Source: JAHFLQ01 sp964432465 (GTDB taxonomy: Bacteria > Patescibacteriota > Minisyncoccia > UBA6257 > WO2-44-18). Taken from it: 5,286 nucleotides of DNA. A model generated the notes under the pieces. It was given only the letters and a program-made list of their open reading frames with translations, had not been told where the DNA came from and ran no database searches. The stretch's first letter is position 1, and each line of letters opens with the position of its first letter. Where the stretch lies: contig CAYSNI010000006.1 in NCBI GenBank assembly GCA_964432465.1, positions 1 to 5,286 on the forward strand, read 5' to 3'. A program made the translations under genes and the position numbers. Below are positions 1 to 4,548 of the stretch, in pieces.

Positions 1-111
1 TTATCTAAGCGCAAAATCTTTACGAACAGCATCGCCTTCGGCTTTGATTGTGCCAATGCTCAATATTTACGGCGAAAGGTGCGGGATGCTCGATTTTGTA
101 ATTGCTCGAAA
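1..111. other. Unresolved left edge, no gene supported
   Basis: I cannot assign this stretch. The plus strand is open in frame 1 from the window edge to a TAA at 181-183, but the second half of that frame is simply the translation of the GC-rich palindrome. The minus strand holds a closed 22-codon frame ending in TAA at 1-3, bounded upstream by another TAA at 67-69. It could start at a TTG, but no ribosome binding site is seen. Neither product resembles a family I know. It may be the end of a gene outside the window or the remnant of one. Confidence 0.2.
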
Positions 112-160
112 CCTGCCTGCCTGCCTGCCGGCAGGCCTGCCTGCCGGCAGGCAGGCAGGC
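112..160. repeat. Nested GC-rich palindrome of CCTG/CAGG units
   Basis: The block is built from CCTG and CAGG units around two CTGCCGGCAG cores (126-133 and 142-149, centres 16 nt apart). Positions 115-129 and 146-160 form a perfect 15-bp inverted repeat, and the interior contains a further palindrome, GGCAGGCCTGCC (130-141). Either strand could fold into a very stable hairpin or cruciform. There is no adjacent T-tract in the right orientation, so it does not look like a classical terminator. From memory, CCTGCCGGCAGG-type elements are dispersed in the intergenic space of many Parcubacteria genomes; I could not check this. Confidence 0.75.
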
Positions 161-181
161 TTGCAAAAAAAATCGGCAAAT

Positions 182-211
182 AAAAAAGGCACTATCCCTA
201 GGGATAGTGCC
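182..211 (-). terminator. Intrinsic terminator of the 92-residue protein gene
   Basis: Positions 188-211 are a perfect 24-nt palindrome (arm GGCACTATCCC, then TA, then the complementary arm). On the minus strand it is followed at once by six T residues (complement of 182-187). It begins 7 nt after the TAG stop of the gene at 219-497, which is the classical layout of a rho-independent terminator. The plus-strand flank has no T-tract, so it works in one direction. Confidence 0.88.
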
Positions 212-218
212 TGAAATT

Positions 219-497
219 CTACTCGAGGAGTTTCTTCAAGACAACGCCCGTCCGCGCCTGTTCGGCGAGGACGGACATCTTTCCGCCGGCCGCATCGATC
301 CTGTTCAAGACGGCCTCGGCGCGGCGCGCCGTGGCGTACTCGAGAGCCGCCATCGGCCCGCTGGACTTGAGAATCCGCCGGAGCTTTCGCTCCACGACCC
401 TCGTCTGGCTCTCATAACTCTGGTACTTCTCGGCCTTCAGCCGGTTCCGCCCCGCCTTTGATCCTTTGGCCCCCTTCTTCTTTTTCTGATTCGCCAT
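219..497 (-). CDS. Small, very basic protein of unknown function
   Basis: The product is 92 residues. I do not recognise a characterised family. The start is the ATG at 495-497 (MANQKKKK), because AGGAGG lies 9 nt upstream; a longer frame starting at 533 would read through that site. Residues 1-24 are rich in Lys, Gly and Arg (KKKKGAKGSKAGRNRLK) and look disordered and nucleic-acid binding. Residues about 28-92 are predicted by eye to be helical, with an Arg/Lys cluster (VVERKLRRILK) and an Ala-rich second half. There is no signal peptide, membrane segment or cysteine. The gene has its own perfect promoter and strong terminator, so it is probably abundant. GC is about 62% by my count, with strong G/C preference at third positions, unlike the roughly 45% neighbours. 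A nucleoid- or ribosome-associated role is plausible by analogy only. Confidence 0.8.
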   Translation of the reverse strand: MANQKKKKGAKGSKAGRNRLKAEKYQSYESQTRVVERKLRRILKSSGPMAALEYATARRAEAVLNRIDAAGGKMSVLAEQARTGVVLKKLLE

Positions 498-506
498 GCG
501 GGCAAC

Positions 507-512
507 CCTCCT
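507..512 (-). promoter_or_regulatory. Strong Shine-Dalgarno site, AGGAGG
   Basis: The complement of 507-512 reads AGGAGG, with a 9-nt spacer to the ATG at 497. It fixes the start of the basic 92-residue protein and rules out the longer frame from 533. The other start codons in this window have weak, distant or no Shine-Dalgarno sequences, so this site stands out. Confidence 0.85.
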
Positions 513-547
513 ACTTTTCAAAAAACCCATCAAACTTCACAGAAAGC

Positions 548-576
548 ATTATATATCATATTGATTAAAGTGTCAA
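548..576 (-). promoter_or_regulatory. Perfect-consensus sigma70 promoter
   Basis: On the minus strand TTGACA (complement of 571-576) and TATAAT (complement of 548-553) are separated by exactly 17 nt. Both hexamers and the spacer match the consensus of the housekeeping sigma factor. Transcription would start near 540-541, giving a leader of about 43 nt before the ATG at 497. No operator-like palindrome overlaps it, so expression may be constitutive and strong. Confidence 0.88.
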
Positions 577-587
577 TAGGGTGTAAT
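561..587 (+). promoter_or_regulatory. Possible divergent promoter for the GtrA-like gene
   Basis: TTGATT (561-566) and TGTAAT (582-587) are spaced by 15 nt, shorter than ideal; TATTGA at 559-564 would give 17 nt. A start near 593-596 would put the mRNA 5' end at or just before the ATG at 596, that is a leaderless or nearly leaderless transcript. It overlaps the strong minus-strand promoter, so the two could compete. The match is weak. Confidence 0.25.
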
Positions 588-595
588 CTTAGGAA

Positions 596-1240
596 ATGTT
601 TACCGGTACAGCCTCTAAAAAAGACTTTTTCTTAGTCTCCGTGATTGGCGCCATTTTCGGTCTATTTTCTATTCCGATTTTAGAAAATATCCAACCCCCT
701 CAGTGGAAGTTAACTCTGTTAAGCGGTGCCGGCCTGATTGCCGGCTTTGCTTTTTTCGCCATTTTTGCTCTGTGGATTGCCGGCTTAATCGGAAAAAAAT
801 ATCCGGCTATTTTCCAATTCGCTAAATACGCGGCCACCGGCGCGATGAATTCCTTTACTGACATCGGTATCCTTAATCTTCTCAGCCTGATCTTCCAGGT
901 ATTTTCCGGCCCACTGATTATTCTTTTTAATACGATCGGCTTCTCCGTCGCCATTACCAACTCTTACTTTTGGAACAACCTCTGGGTATTCAAAAAAGAA
1001 AATTCAGTTTTAAGTCTAACGGAATTTTTTAAATTTCTTTCTGTGACCGTGATTGGTTTGGCCATCAATACAGCGATAGTTTATGTCGTGACCACCATCG
1101 TTGGCGCGCCAGATTATACCTCTCCAGCTCTTTGGGAAAATATCGCTAAATTAATAGCCGTGCCCGCGTCAGTCATGTGTAACTTCTTCGGTTATAAATT
1201 TATCGTGTTCCGCAATAAGCCTATTGACCAAAGCCTTTAA
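596..1240 (+). CDS. GtrA-like polytopic membrane protein
   Basis: The product is 214 residues with about six hydrophobic segments: roughly 10-29, 40-66, 75-100, 104-122, 146-168 and 184-204. Residues 75-206 carry the GtrA-family pattern: FAKYAATGAMNSFTDIG (75-91), TNSYFWNNLWVFK (121-133), FFKFLSVTVIGLAIN (144-158) and a final CNFFGYKFIVFR (195-206). GtrA proteins are proposed to move polyprenyl-phosphate-linked sugars across the cytoplasmic membrane for cell-surface glycosylation. The first two segments are an extension before the usual four-helix domain. No glycosyltransferase partner is visible here, so the substrate is unknown. An in-frame TAG just upstream (590-592) makes 596 the earliest ATG. 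AGGA at 591-594 is too close to serve as a normal ribosome binding site. The gene probably shares a transcript with rpsT, 28 nt downstream. Confidence 0.85.
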   Translation: MFTGTASKKDFFLVSVIGAIFGLFSIPILENIQPPQWKLTLLSGAGLIAGFAFFAIFALWIAGLIGKKYPAIFQFAKYAATGAMNSFTDIGILNLLSLIFQVFSGPLIILFNTIGFSVAITNSYFWNNLWVFKKENSVLSLTEFFKFLSVTVIGLAINTAIVYVVTTIVGAPDYTSPALWENIAKLIAVPASVMCNFFGYKFIVFRNKPIDQSL

Positions 1241-1268
1241 ATCCTATATTCTAGTCCCTATATAACTT

Positions 1269-1517
1269 ATGCCGATAACCGCTTCAGCTAAAAAGGCTCT
1301 TCGCCAAAGCATTGCCCGACGCTCCCGCAATGTTTCTAAAAAGAAAACTCTTAAAGAGGTTATAAAAGCATTTAAGAAAACTCCTTCTGCCGAAACCCTC
1401 TCTCAAGCATTCCAGACCTTGGACAAGTCAGCTAAGGCCGGGATTATTAAGAAGAACACCGCTTCTCGCTTGAAGGGACGCTTAAGCGCTTCCTTCGCCA
1501 AGAGCCAGAGCAAATAA
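1269..1517 (+). CDS. rpsT: Small ribosomal subunit protein bS20
   Basis: The product is 82 residues, a normal size for S20, which binds 16S rRNA early in 30S assembly. The family signature is visible: SAKKALRQSIARRSRN (6-21) near the start, a Lys-rich helix (24-37), and the C-terminal pattern LDKSAKAGIIKKNTASRLKGRL (51-72). Composition is strongly basic. The ATG at 1269 gives the expected MP start. No good Shine-Dalgarno is seen, but AT-rich TATA-like stretches at 1245-1250 and 1259-1264 might supply a local promoter. The 3' end overlaps holA tail to tail by 36 nt (1482-1517). From memory, rpsT lies beside holA in several other bacteria, such as Bacillus, so this neighbourhood may be old. Confidence 0.95.
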   Translation: MPITASAKKALRQSIARRSRNVSKKKTLKEVIKAFKKTPSAETLSQAFQTLDKSAKAGIIKKNTASRLKGRLSASFAKSQSK

Positions 1518-2252
1518 GGCTTCCGGATACTCGGTCTTTCCGGACTTAATGGCCACATCATAGTCGGCCATTTTTGTTTTTAGCTCCGCTCCCGCTCGAC
1601 TAGCTACGAAATTAAAAATCGCAGCCGGGTCGTTATCTAAAAGTAGCCTTTCCAGCGCCGGTAGTTTAGCTGAGGCCGGTCCAAAGCCTTGAAGAATAGT
1701 CGCCAACAGAAAGAAATCCTGCTCCCCCGCATACGCCTCCGGAGAACCGCCTAGCTCAATCCTATCTAGCTCGGTAAGAAATCCCCAGCGATCACCGTTA
1801 AAATTTTTAATTAAAGTAGCTAAAACGGATTCGGTAATTTTTAATTCTCTTTTTTGAACTTCCTCGCGGACAAATTTTGAAAAATCGGCGGGAGTGGATT
1901 CTTCAAATTTATGCTCCTTATTATCCCCTCCTGTTGGTACTTTGTAATCTTTGGACAATGGCTTATCTACGGAAATCACTAGCGTCAGAGTTTTAGATTC
2001 GCTGGAAAGTTTAAAAATGCCTTGAAGCGCTTTCGCATCCGCCTCACCGACGTTCTCCAAAACACCGAATTTAAAATTATCAAAAAGTGATTGAGCGGTG
2101 GCGAAGCTCCTCAGTTTTTCCAACTCTTCCTGGTTCGCCAAATTAAAATTCTCTACCGTAAGCGCGGAGTGCTTCTCTCGAAACTTAGTTAAATACCAAT
2201 TAAGCTTCTCCAGCCTTTGATACGAATCCAGCCCATGTAAATAGATAATCAT
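1482..2252 (-). CDS. holA: DNA polymerase III delta subunit (clamp loader)
   Basis: The product is 256 residues and resembles HolA, the clamp-loader subunit that opens the sliding clamp for the replicative polymerase. Visible features are the N-terminal MIIYLHGLDSYQRLEKLN, with a degenerate P-loop position as expected for delta; a central FSKFVREEVQKRELKIT (124-140) followed by the helical NFNGDRWGFLTELDRIEL (150-167); and the C-terminal collar-type segment LERLLLDNDPAAIFNFVASR (200-219), ending in MADYDVAIKSGKTEYPEALFALAL. Typical HolA is about 330-340 residues, so this is a short version with a reduced first half. It starts 15 nt after the mutM stop, which suggests co-transcription with mutM. 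No clear Shine-Dalgarno is present. The 3' end overlaps rpsT and contains the rpsT terminator on the opposite strand. Confidence 0.8.
   Translation of the reverse strand: MIIYLHGLDSYQRLEKLNWYLTKFREKHSALTVENFNLANQEELEKLRSFATAQSLFDNFKFGVLENVGEADAKALQGIFKLSSESKTLTLVISVDKPLSKDYKVPTGGDNKEHKFEESTPADFSKFVREEVQKRELKITESVLATLIKNFNGDRWGFLTELDRIELGGSPEAYAGEQDFFLLATILQGFGPASAKLPALERLLLDNDPAAIFNFVASRAGAELKTKMADYDVAIKSGKTEYPEALFALALGEGSA
1548..1581 (+). terminator. rpsT terminator inside holA
   Basis: AATGGCC (1548-1554) and GGCCATT (1566-1572) form a 7-bp stem with an 11-nt loop. The second arm runs into a T-rich tract to 1581 (TTTTTGTTTTT, counting the last two stem bases). It starts 31 nt after the rpsT stop and is oriented to end the plus-strand transcript. 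It lies wholly within the coding region of holA, where the T-tract reads as Lys-rich codons. Confidence 0.72.
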
Positions 2253-2267
2253 CGGCGATGTCTAATA

Positions 2268-3179
2268 TTATTTTAACACTTGGCAGGCGGGGCAGAAATG
2301 AGCTGATCGGCCGCCGATTTTTTTACGCTCAATTTTAGTACCACAACGGGAGCAAGGCTCATTTTCCCGTCCGTAGACCGCCCTATAATCCGTATAGCCC
2401 CCTTCCAGTCCGGCGGTATCCCGAAAGTCACTGGTGGATGTGCCTCGCAATTTCACGGCTTTCGCCAAAACTTTTCTCATCGCTTGATATAAAGCTTTTA
2501 ATTGCGGCTCATTTAATTTATTCGCCGGTTGGAACGGATGAATCCTCGCTGTCCATAAAATATCGTCCGAATAAATATTGCCGATGCCGGCCACCACGTT
2601 CGGGTCCAAAAGCACCTGTTTTATTTTTCGCTTCTCTTTGTGAATAATTTCCGCAAACTCGCTATAAGAGAATTTCGGATCCAGCGGTTCCGGCCCAAGC
2701 TTGGTAAGCTCGGGAAGGTTCTCTATCTCTTCCTTCCGGCCCAGCACCATCTTTCCGAACTTCCGAAGATCGGAAAAGGCCAGCATCCGGCCGTCATCCA
2801 GATAAAAAATTAAATGAATAAATCGGTTATAAGAATCCTCTACGATTGCCTTCGGCTCTATCGGAACTACCCGCTTCCCATGCACTTCCCATTTTCCCAC
2901 CAAAAGATGACCCGTCATTTTCAAATGTATAAGCAACAAATAGTCACCGGACAAATAGATTAAAATATTTTTCGCGCGACGCTTTACTTTCAAAATTTTC
3001 TGACCGGAAAGAGTTTTCGGAAAATTGGTGACGTGTTTATGGGCAATCTTCGTCCGGCTCTGGTCAAAAGGGTCTTTAATCATCTTCGGCCAATCTGTCC
3101 AAACGCCGACAATTTTCCGCCCGACAACTTTGCGGTTGAGGTCGTCAACGACGGTTTGTACTTCTGGTAATTCCGGCAT
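2268..3179 (-). CDS. mutM: Formamidopyrimidine-DNA glycosylase (Fpg/MutM)
   Basis: The product is 303 residues. This bifunctional base-excision repair enzyme removes 8-oxoguanine and formamidopyrimidines and then cuts the abasic strand. It starts MPELPEV, giving Pro2 (the nucleophile after Met removal) and Glu3. RRAKNILIYL holds the conserved Lys70 (Lys57 of E. coli). HLKMTGHL (85-92) contains the base-wedging Met88, and LRKFG (138-142) the Arg/Phe wedge. KQVLLDPNVVAGIGNIYSDD (187-206) is the helix-two-turn-helix. The zinc finger has Cys276, Cys279, Cys296 and Cys299 with Arg291. It is about 30 residues longer than E. coli MutM, mainly through extra residues at about 30-60 and 97-118. All catalytic residues are intact, so it should be active. 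It sits directly before holA (15-nt gap) and after a four-helix-bundle gene (24-nt gap). No clear Shine-Dalgarno is seen. Confidence 0.96.
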   Translation of the reverse strand: MPELPEVQTVVDDLNRKVVGRKIVGVWTDWPKMIKDPFDQSRTKIAHKHVTNFPKTLSGQKILKVKRRAKNILIYLSGDYLLLIHLKMTGHLLVGKWEVHGKRVVPIEPKAIVEDSYNRFIHLIFYLDDGRMLAFSDLRKFGKMVLGRKEEIENLPELTKLGPEPLDPKFSYSEFAEIIHKEKRKIKQVLLDPNVVAGIGNIYSDDILWTARIHPFQPANKLNEPQLKALYQAMRKVLAKAVKLRGTSTSDFRDTAGLEGGYTDYRAVYGRENEPCSRCGTKIERKKIGGRSAHFCPACQVLK

Positions 3180-3195
3180 CTTATTAGTTATAAGG

Positions 3196-3210
3196 TATTA
3201 GTTTTAAGTT
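3196..3210 (+). repeat. Left arm of 15-bp inverted repeat
   Basis: TATTAGTTTTAAGTT here is the exact reverse complement of 3683-3697. The arms lie on either side of the four-helix-bundle gene. This arm overlaps the last codons and TAA stop of that gene (3204-3206). It belongs to a longer AT-rich run (3181-3220) with TTAGTTATAAG and TTAGTTTTAAG variants that fills the gap to mutM. Confidence 0.7.
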
Positions 3211-3566
3211 ATAAGTTTTGTTCTGAGGAATTTCACATATCCGCTAATGGCTTTTATCAGTTCGGTGTAGTCGTCCACGATAATCTGGTTATTATGGAAG
3301 TCTTTGCGAATACATACCATTAAATTCCGCTTTGTTTCTTCAGCCTCTGCTTTTACGATGTCATTAAAAATATGAATTTTTTCTTTACGAGACTGCTTAT
3401 TATACGCCTCAGCTATATTATTAGTTACGGAGGAAGAAGATCTTCTTAGTTGATCTATGCTTCTATACTTTTCATCAACCGGAAACGTTTTGGTTAATGT
3501 GTGAACCTCGACCTCTAAGTCCTCGGCCATTTTATAGATTTTAAGATTTTCTAATCCAGTTGCCAT
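3204..3566 (-). CDS. Four-helix-bundle protein, 23S rRNA intervening-sequence family
   Basis: The product is 120 residues and matches the family first found encoded in intervening sequences of 23S rRNA genes (S23/IVP type); the Avd protein of diversity-generating retroelements has a similar fold. Signature segments are LKIYKMAEDLEVEVHTLTK (8-26), FPVDEKYRSIDQLRRSSSSV (28-47), TNNIAEAYNKQSRKEKIHIF (48-67) and a long helix with EAEETKRNL (74-82). The usual Gly after NIAE is Ala54 here. The molecular role is not established; a basic pentamer that binds nucleic acid is known for Avd. No rRNA, reverse transcriptase or variable repeat is nearby, so it is a stand-alone member. The start at 3566 has only a weak AGG 4 nt upstream. 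A 15-bp inverted repeat brackets the gene, and the left arm contributes its stop codon. Confidence 0.9.
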   Translation of the reverse strand: MATGLENLKIYKMAEDLEVEVHTLTKTFPVDEKYRSIDQLRRSSSSVTNNIAEAYNKQSRKEKIHIFNDIVKAEAEETKRNLMVCIRKDFHNNQIIVDDYTELIKAISGYVKFLRTKLIT

Positions 3567-3706
3567 GTGCCTAATAACTTACAGCAAAACAAGGTTTTGT
3601 GAAACTTAAAACTAGCTCGGTAGTCGATAAGTGCATTATTAAAAATAAATACATTTAAACTTAGGAGCGAGTTTACGAGCGGAACTTAAAACTAATAACT
3701 TAAAAC
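3567..3706. repeat. Repeat-rich gap upstream of the four-helix-bundle gene
   Basis: This 140-nt gap between the kinase stop and the four-helix-bundle start has no gene. It contains AACTTAAAACTA at 3603-3614 and 3683-3694, and the variant AACTTAAAACTT at 3697-3708, which runs into the kinase TAA stop. GAGCG is repeated at 3665-3669 and 3677-3681. CAAAAC (3585-3590) and GTTTTG (3594-3599) form a small hairpin. On the minus strand the AT-rich stretch around 3635-3658 could hold a promoter for the four-helix-bundle gene, but no convincing -10/-35 pair is seen. Confidence 0.6.
3683..3697 (-). repeat. Right arm of 15-bp inverted repeat
   Basis: AACTTAAAACTAATA is the exact reverse complement of 3196-3210. 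It lies 9 nt from the kinase stop codon (3707-3709), so the two arms nearly coincide with the neighbouring gene boundaries. It is immediately followed by a second, slightly different AACTTAAAAC copy. Confidence 0.7.
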
Positions 3707-4438
3707 TTAAGCGATTGGCAGCGTAAAATAGAAAGTCGTACCCGATCCGAGGGTAGACTCAACCCAAATCCTTCCGCCGAGCTTCTCTATAATCTCTTTT
3801 ACGATATAAAGTCCAAACCCTGTTCCTTTCTTGCCGGACTGCTTGGCATTCTCGGCGCGAAAGAATTTTTTAAAAAGATGGCCCACAGCGTCCGGTGGAA
3901 TGCCCATGCCCGTATCTTTAATTGAAACCTGCGCCTCGTTTTTTCCACTTATTTTTTCTACCTTAATAGTCACACTCCCGCCCGCGCGATTATATTTAAT
4001 CGCGTTATCAATCAGATTCGTGACCACGAGCCCAATCTTAATCGGATCAACCTTCGCCTTGATTTCTATCTCTTCCGGGTGATCAAATAAAATATCCACA
4101 TTATAAGCCTTACCAATCGGCAAGCTGTTATTAATCGCGATTTCTAAATAAGTTACGAGATCAATCGTTTCCAGCTCGTAGTCAAAACCACCGGATTCCA
4201 ATTTCGCGAGATTGAGAACGTCATCCACCATTTGCGACATGTGCTCGGCGGTCTGAAGTCCAGTTTTCACAAGATCCAAATCATTCTTGGTAATTTTGGA
4301 ATTCTGCAGTGATTCAAATGCCCACTTAACCGCGGTCAGTGGCGCGCGAAACTGGTGCACGAAAGTCGCCACCTCTTGGACATCAAATCCGTGCGCCTCA
4401 TCTTTTTTACCGAATAGTTTTTTTAGAAATTTAAGCAT
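3707..4438 (-). CDS. Soluble histidine kinase without a sensor domain
   Basis: The product is 243 residues: a dimerisation/phosphoacceptor domain (about 20-85) followed by a HATPase domain (about 90-243). The H-box is VHQFRAPLTAVKW with His28 as phosphoacceptor. The N-box is NLIDNAIKYN (141-150), G1 DTGMGIP (175-181), the F-box LFKKFFR (188-194) and G2 GTGFGLYIVKEI (205-216); the ATP site looks complete. In the usual H-E/D-x-x-T/N motif this protein has Gln29 and Ala32, so the acidic base and the phosphatase residue are both replaced. There is no membrane helix or PAS/HAMP domain; the N-terminus MLKFLKKLFGKK could form a basic amphipathic helix that lies on the membrane. No response regulator is adjacent, so it is an orphan here. 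A GAGGAG lies 14 nt before the ATG, further than usual, at the edge of a repeat hairpin. Confidence 0.92.
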   Translation of the reverse strand: MLKFLKKLFGKKDEAHGFDVQEVATFVHQFRAPLTAVKWAFESLQNSKITKNDLDLVKTGLQTAEHMSQMVDDVLNLAKLESGGFDYELETIDLVTYLEIAINNSLPIGKAYNVDILFDHPEEIEIKAKVDPIKIGLVVTNLIDNAIKYNRAGGSVTIKVEKISGKNEAQVSIKDTGMGIPPDAVGHLFKKFFRAENAKQSGKKGTGFGLYIVKEIIEKLGGRIWVESTLGSGTTFYFTLPIA

Positions 4439-4452
4439 TTAGATTAAAATAG

Positions 4453-4490
4453 CTCCTCGACTCGCCCGCCTAAGGCGGACAAGCTCGGAG
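4453..4490. repeat. Palindromic repeat with CCGCC-TAA-GGCGG core
   Basis: CCGCC (4466-4470) and GGCGG (4474-4478) form a tight hairpin around TAA. Flanking bases extend it imperfectly to CTCC (4453-4456) and GGAG (4487-4490). On the minus strand it is followed by GCTATTTTAAT, too weak a T-tract for a confident terminator. It supplies the GAGGAG upstream of the kinase. It resembles short dispersed CPR intergenic repeats that I recall but cannot verify here. Confidence 0.55.
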
Positions 4491-4520
4491 AATAACTCAC
4501 AAGCTTACCAATTAATAATG

Positions 4521-4547
4521 TAGTTCCTGAGCGTAGTCGAAGGACTA
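4521..4547. repeat. Imperfect hairpin repeat after polA
   Basis: TAGTTCCT (4521-4528) pairs with AGGACTA (4541-4547) as a 7-bp stem with one bulged T; the loop is GAGCGTAGTCGA. The centre CCTGAGCGTAGTCGAAGG resembles a repeat motif I recall as common in several bacterial phyla. On the minus strand it follows the polA stop by 1 nt, so it may end or stabilise the polA mRNA, although only a weak AT-rich stretch follows. Confidence 0.5.
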
Positions 4548-4548
4548 C

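Noticed and set aside
112..160. CRISPR array or rRNA/tRNA fragment
   Set aside because: The repeat units have no regular unique spacers, and no cloverleaf or rRNA-like sequence could be recognised.
102..461. Plus-strand open frame of 119 codons
   Set aside because: It begins inside the GC-rich palindrome and continues antisense to the basic-protein gene, which has a promoter, ribosome binding site and terminator on the minus strand. High GC explains the lack of stops.
498..533. Longer start (MMGFL...) for the basic protein
   Set aside because: The added 12 codons run through the AGGAGG site, and the ATG at 497 has ideal spacing from it.
700..960. Minus-strand frame of 86 codons
   Set aside because: It is antisense to the well-supported GtrA-like gene and has no family resemblance.
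2438..2647. Plus-strand frame of 69 codons
   Set aside because: It is antisense to the helix-two-turn-helix region of mutM, which is clearly coding.
3204..3566. Accessory protein (Avd) of a diversity-generating retroelement
   Set aside because: The fold family is shared, but there is no reverse transcriptase, template repeat or variable repeat in the window.
3831..4082. Plus-strand frame of 83 codons
   Set aside because: It is antisense to the ATP-binding domain of the histidine kinase.
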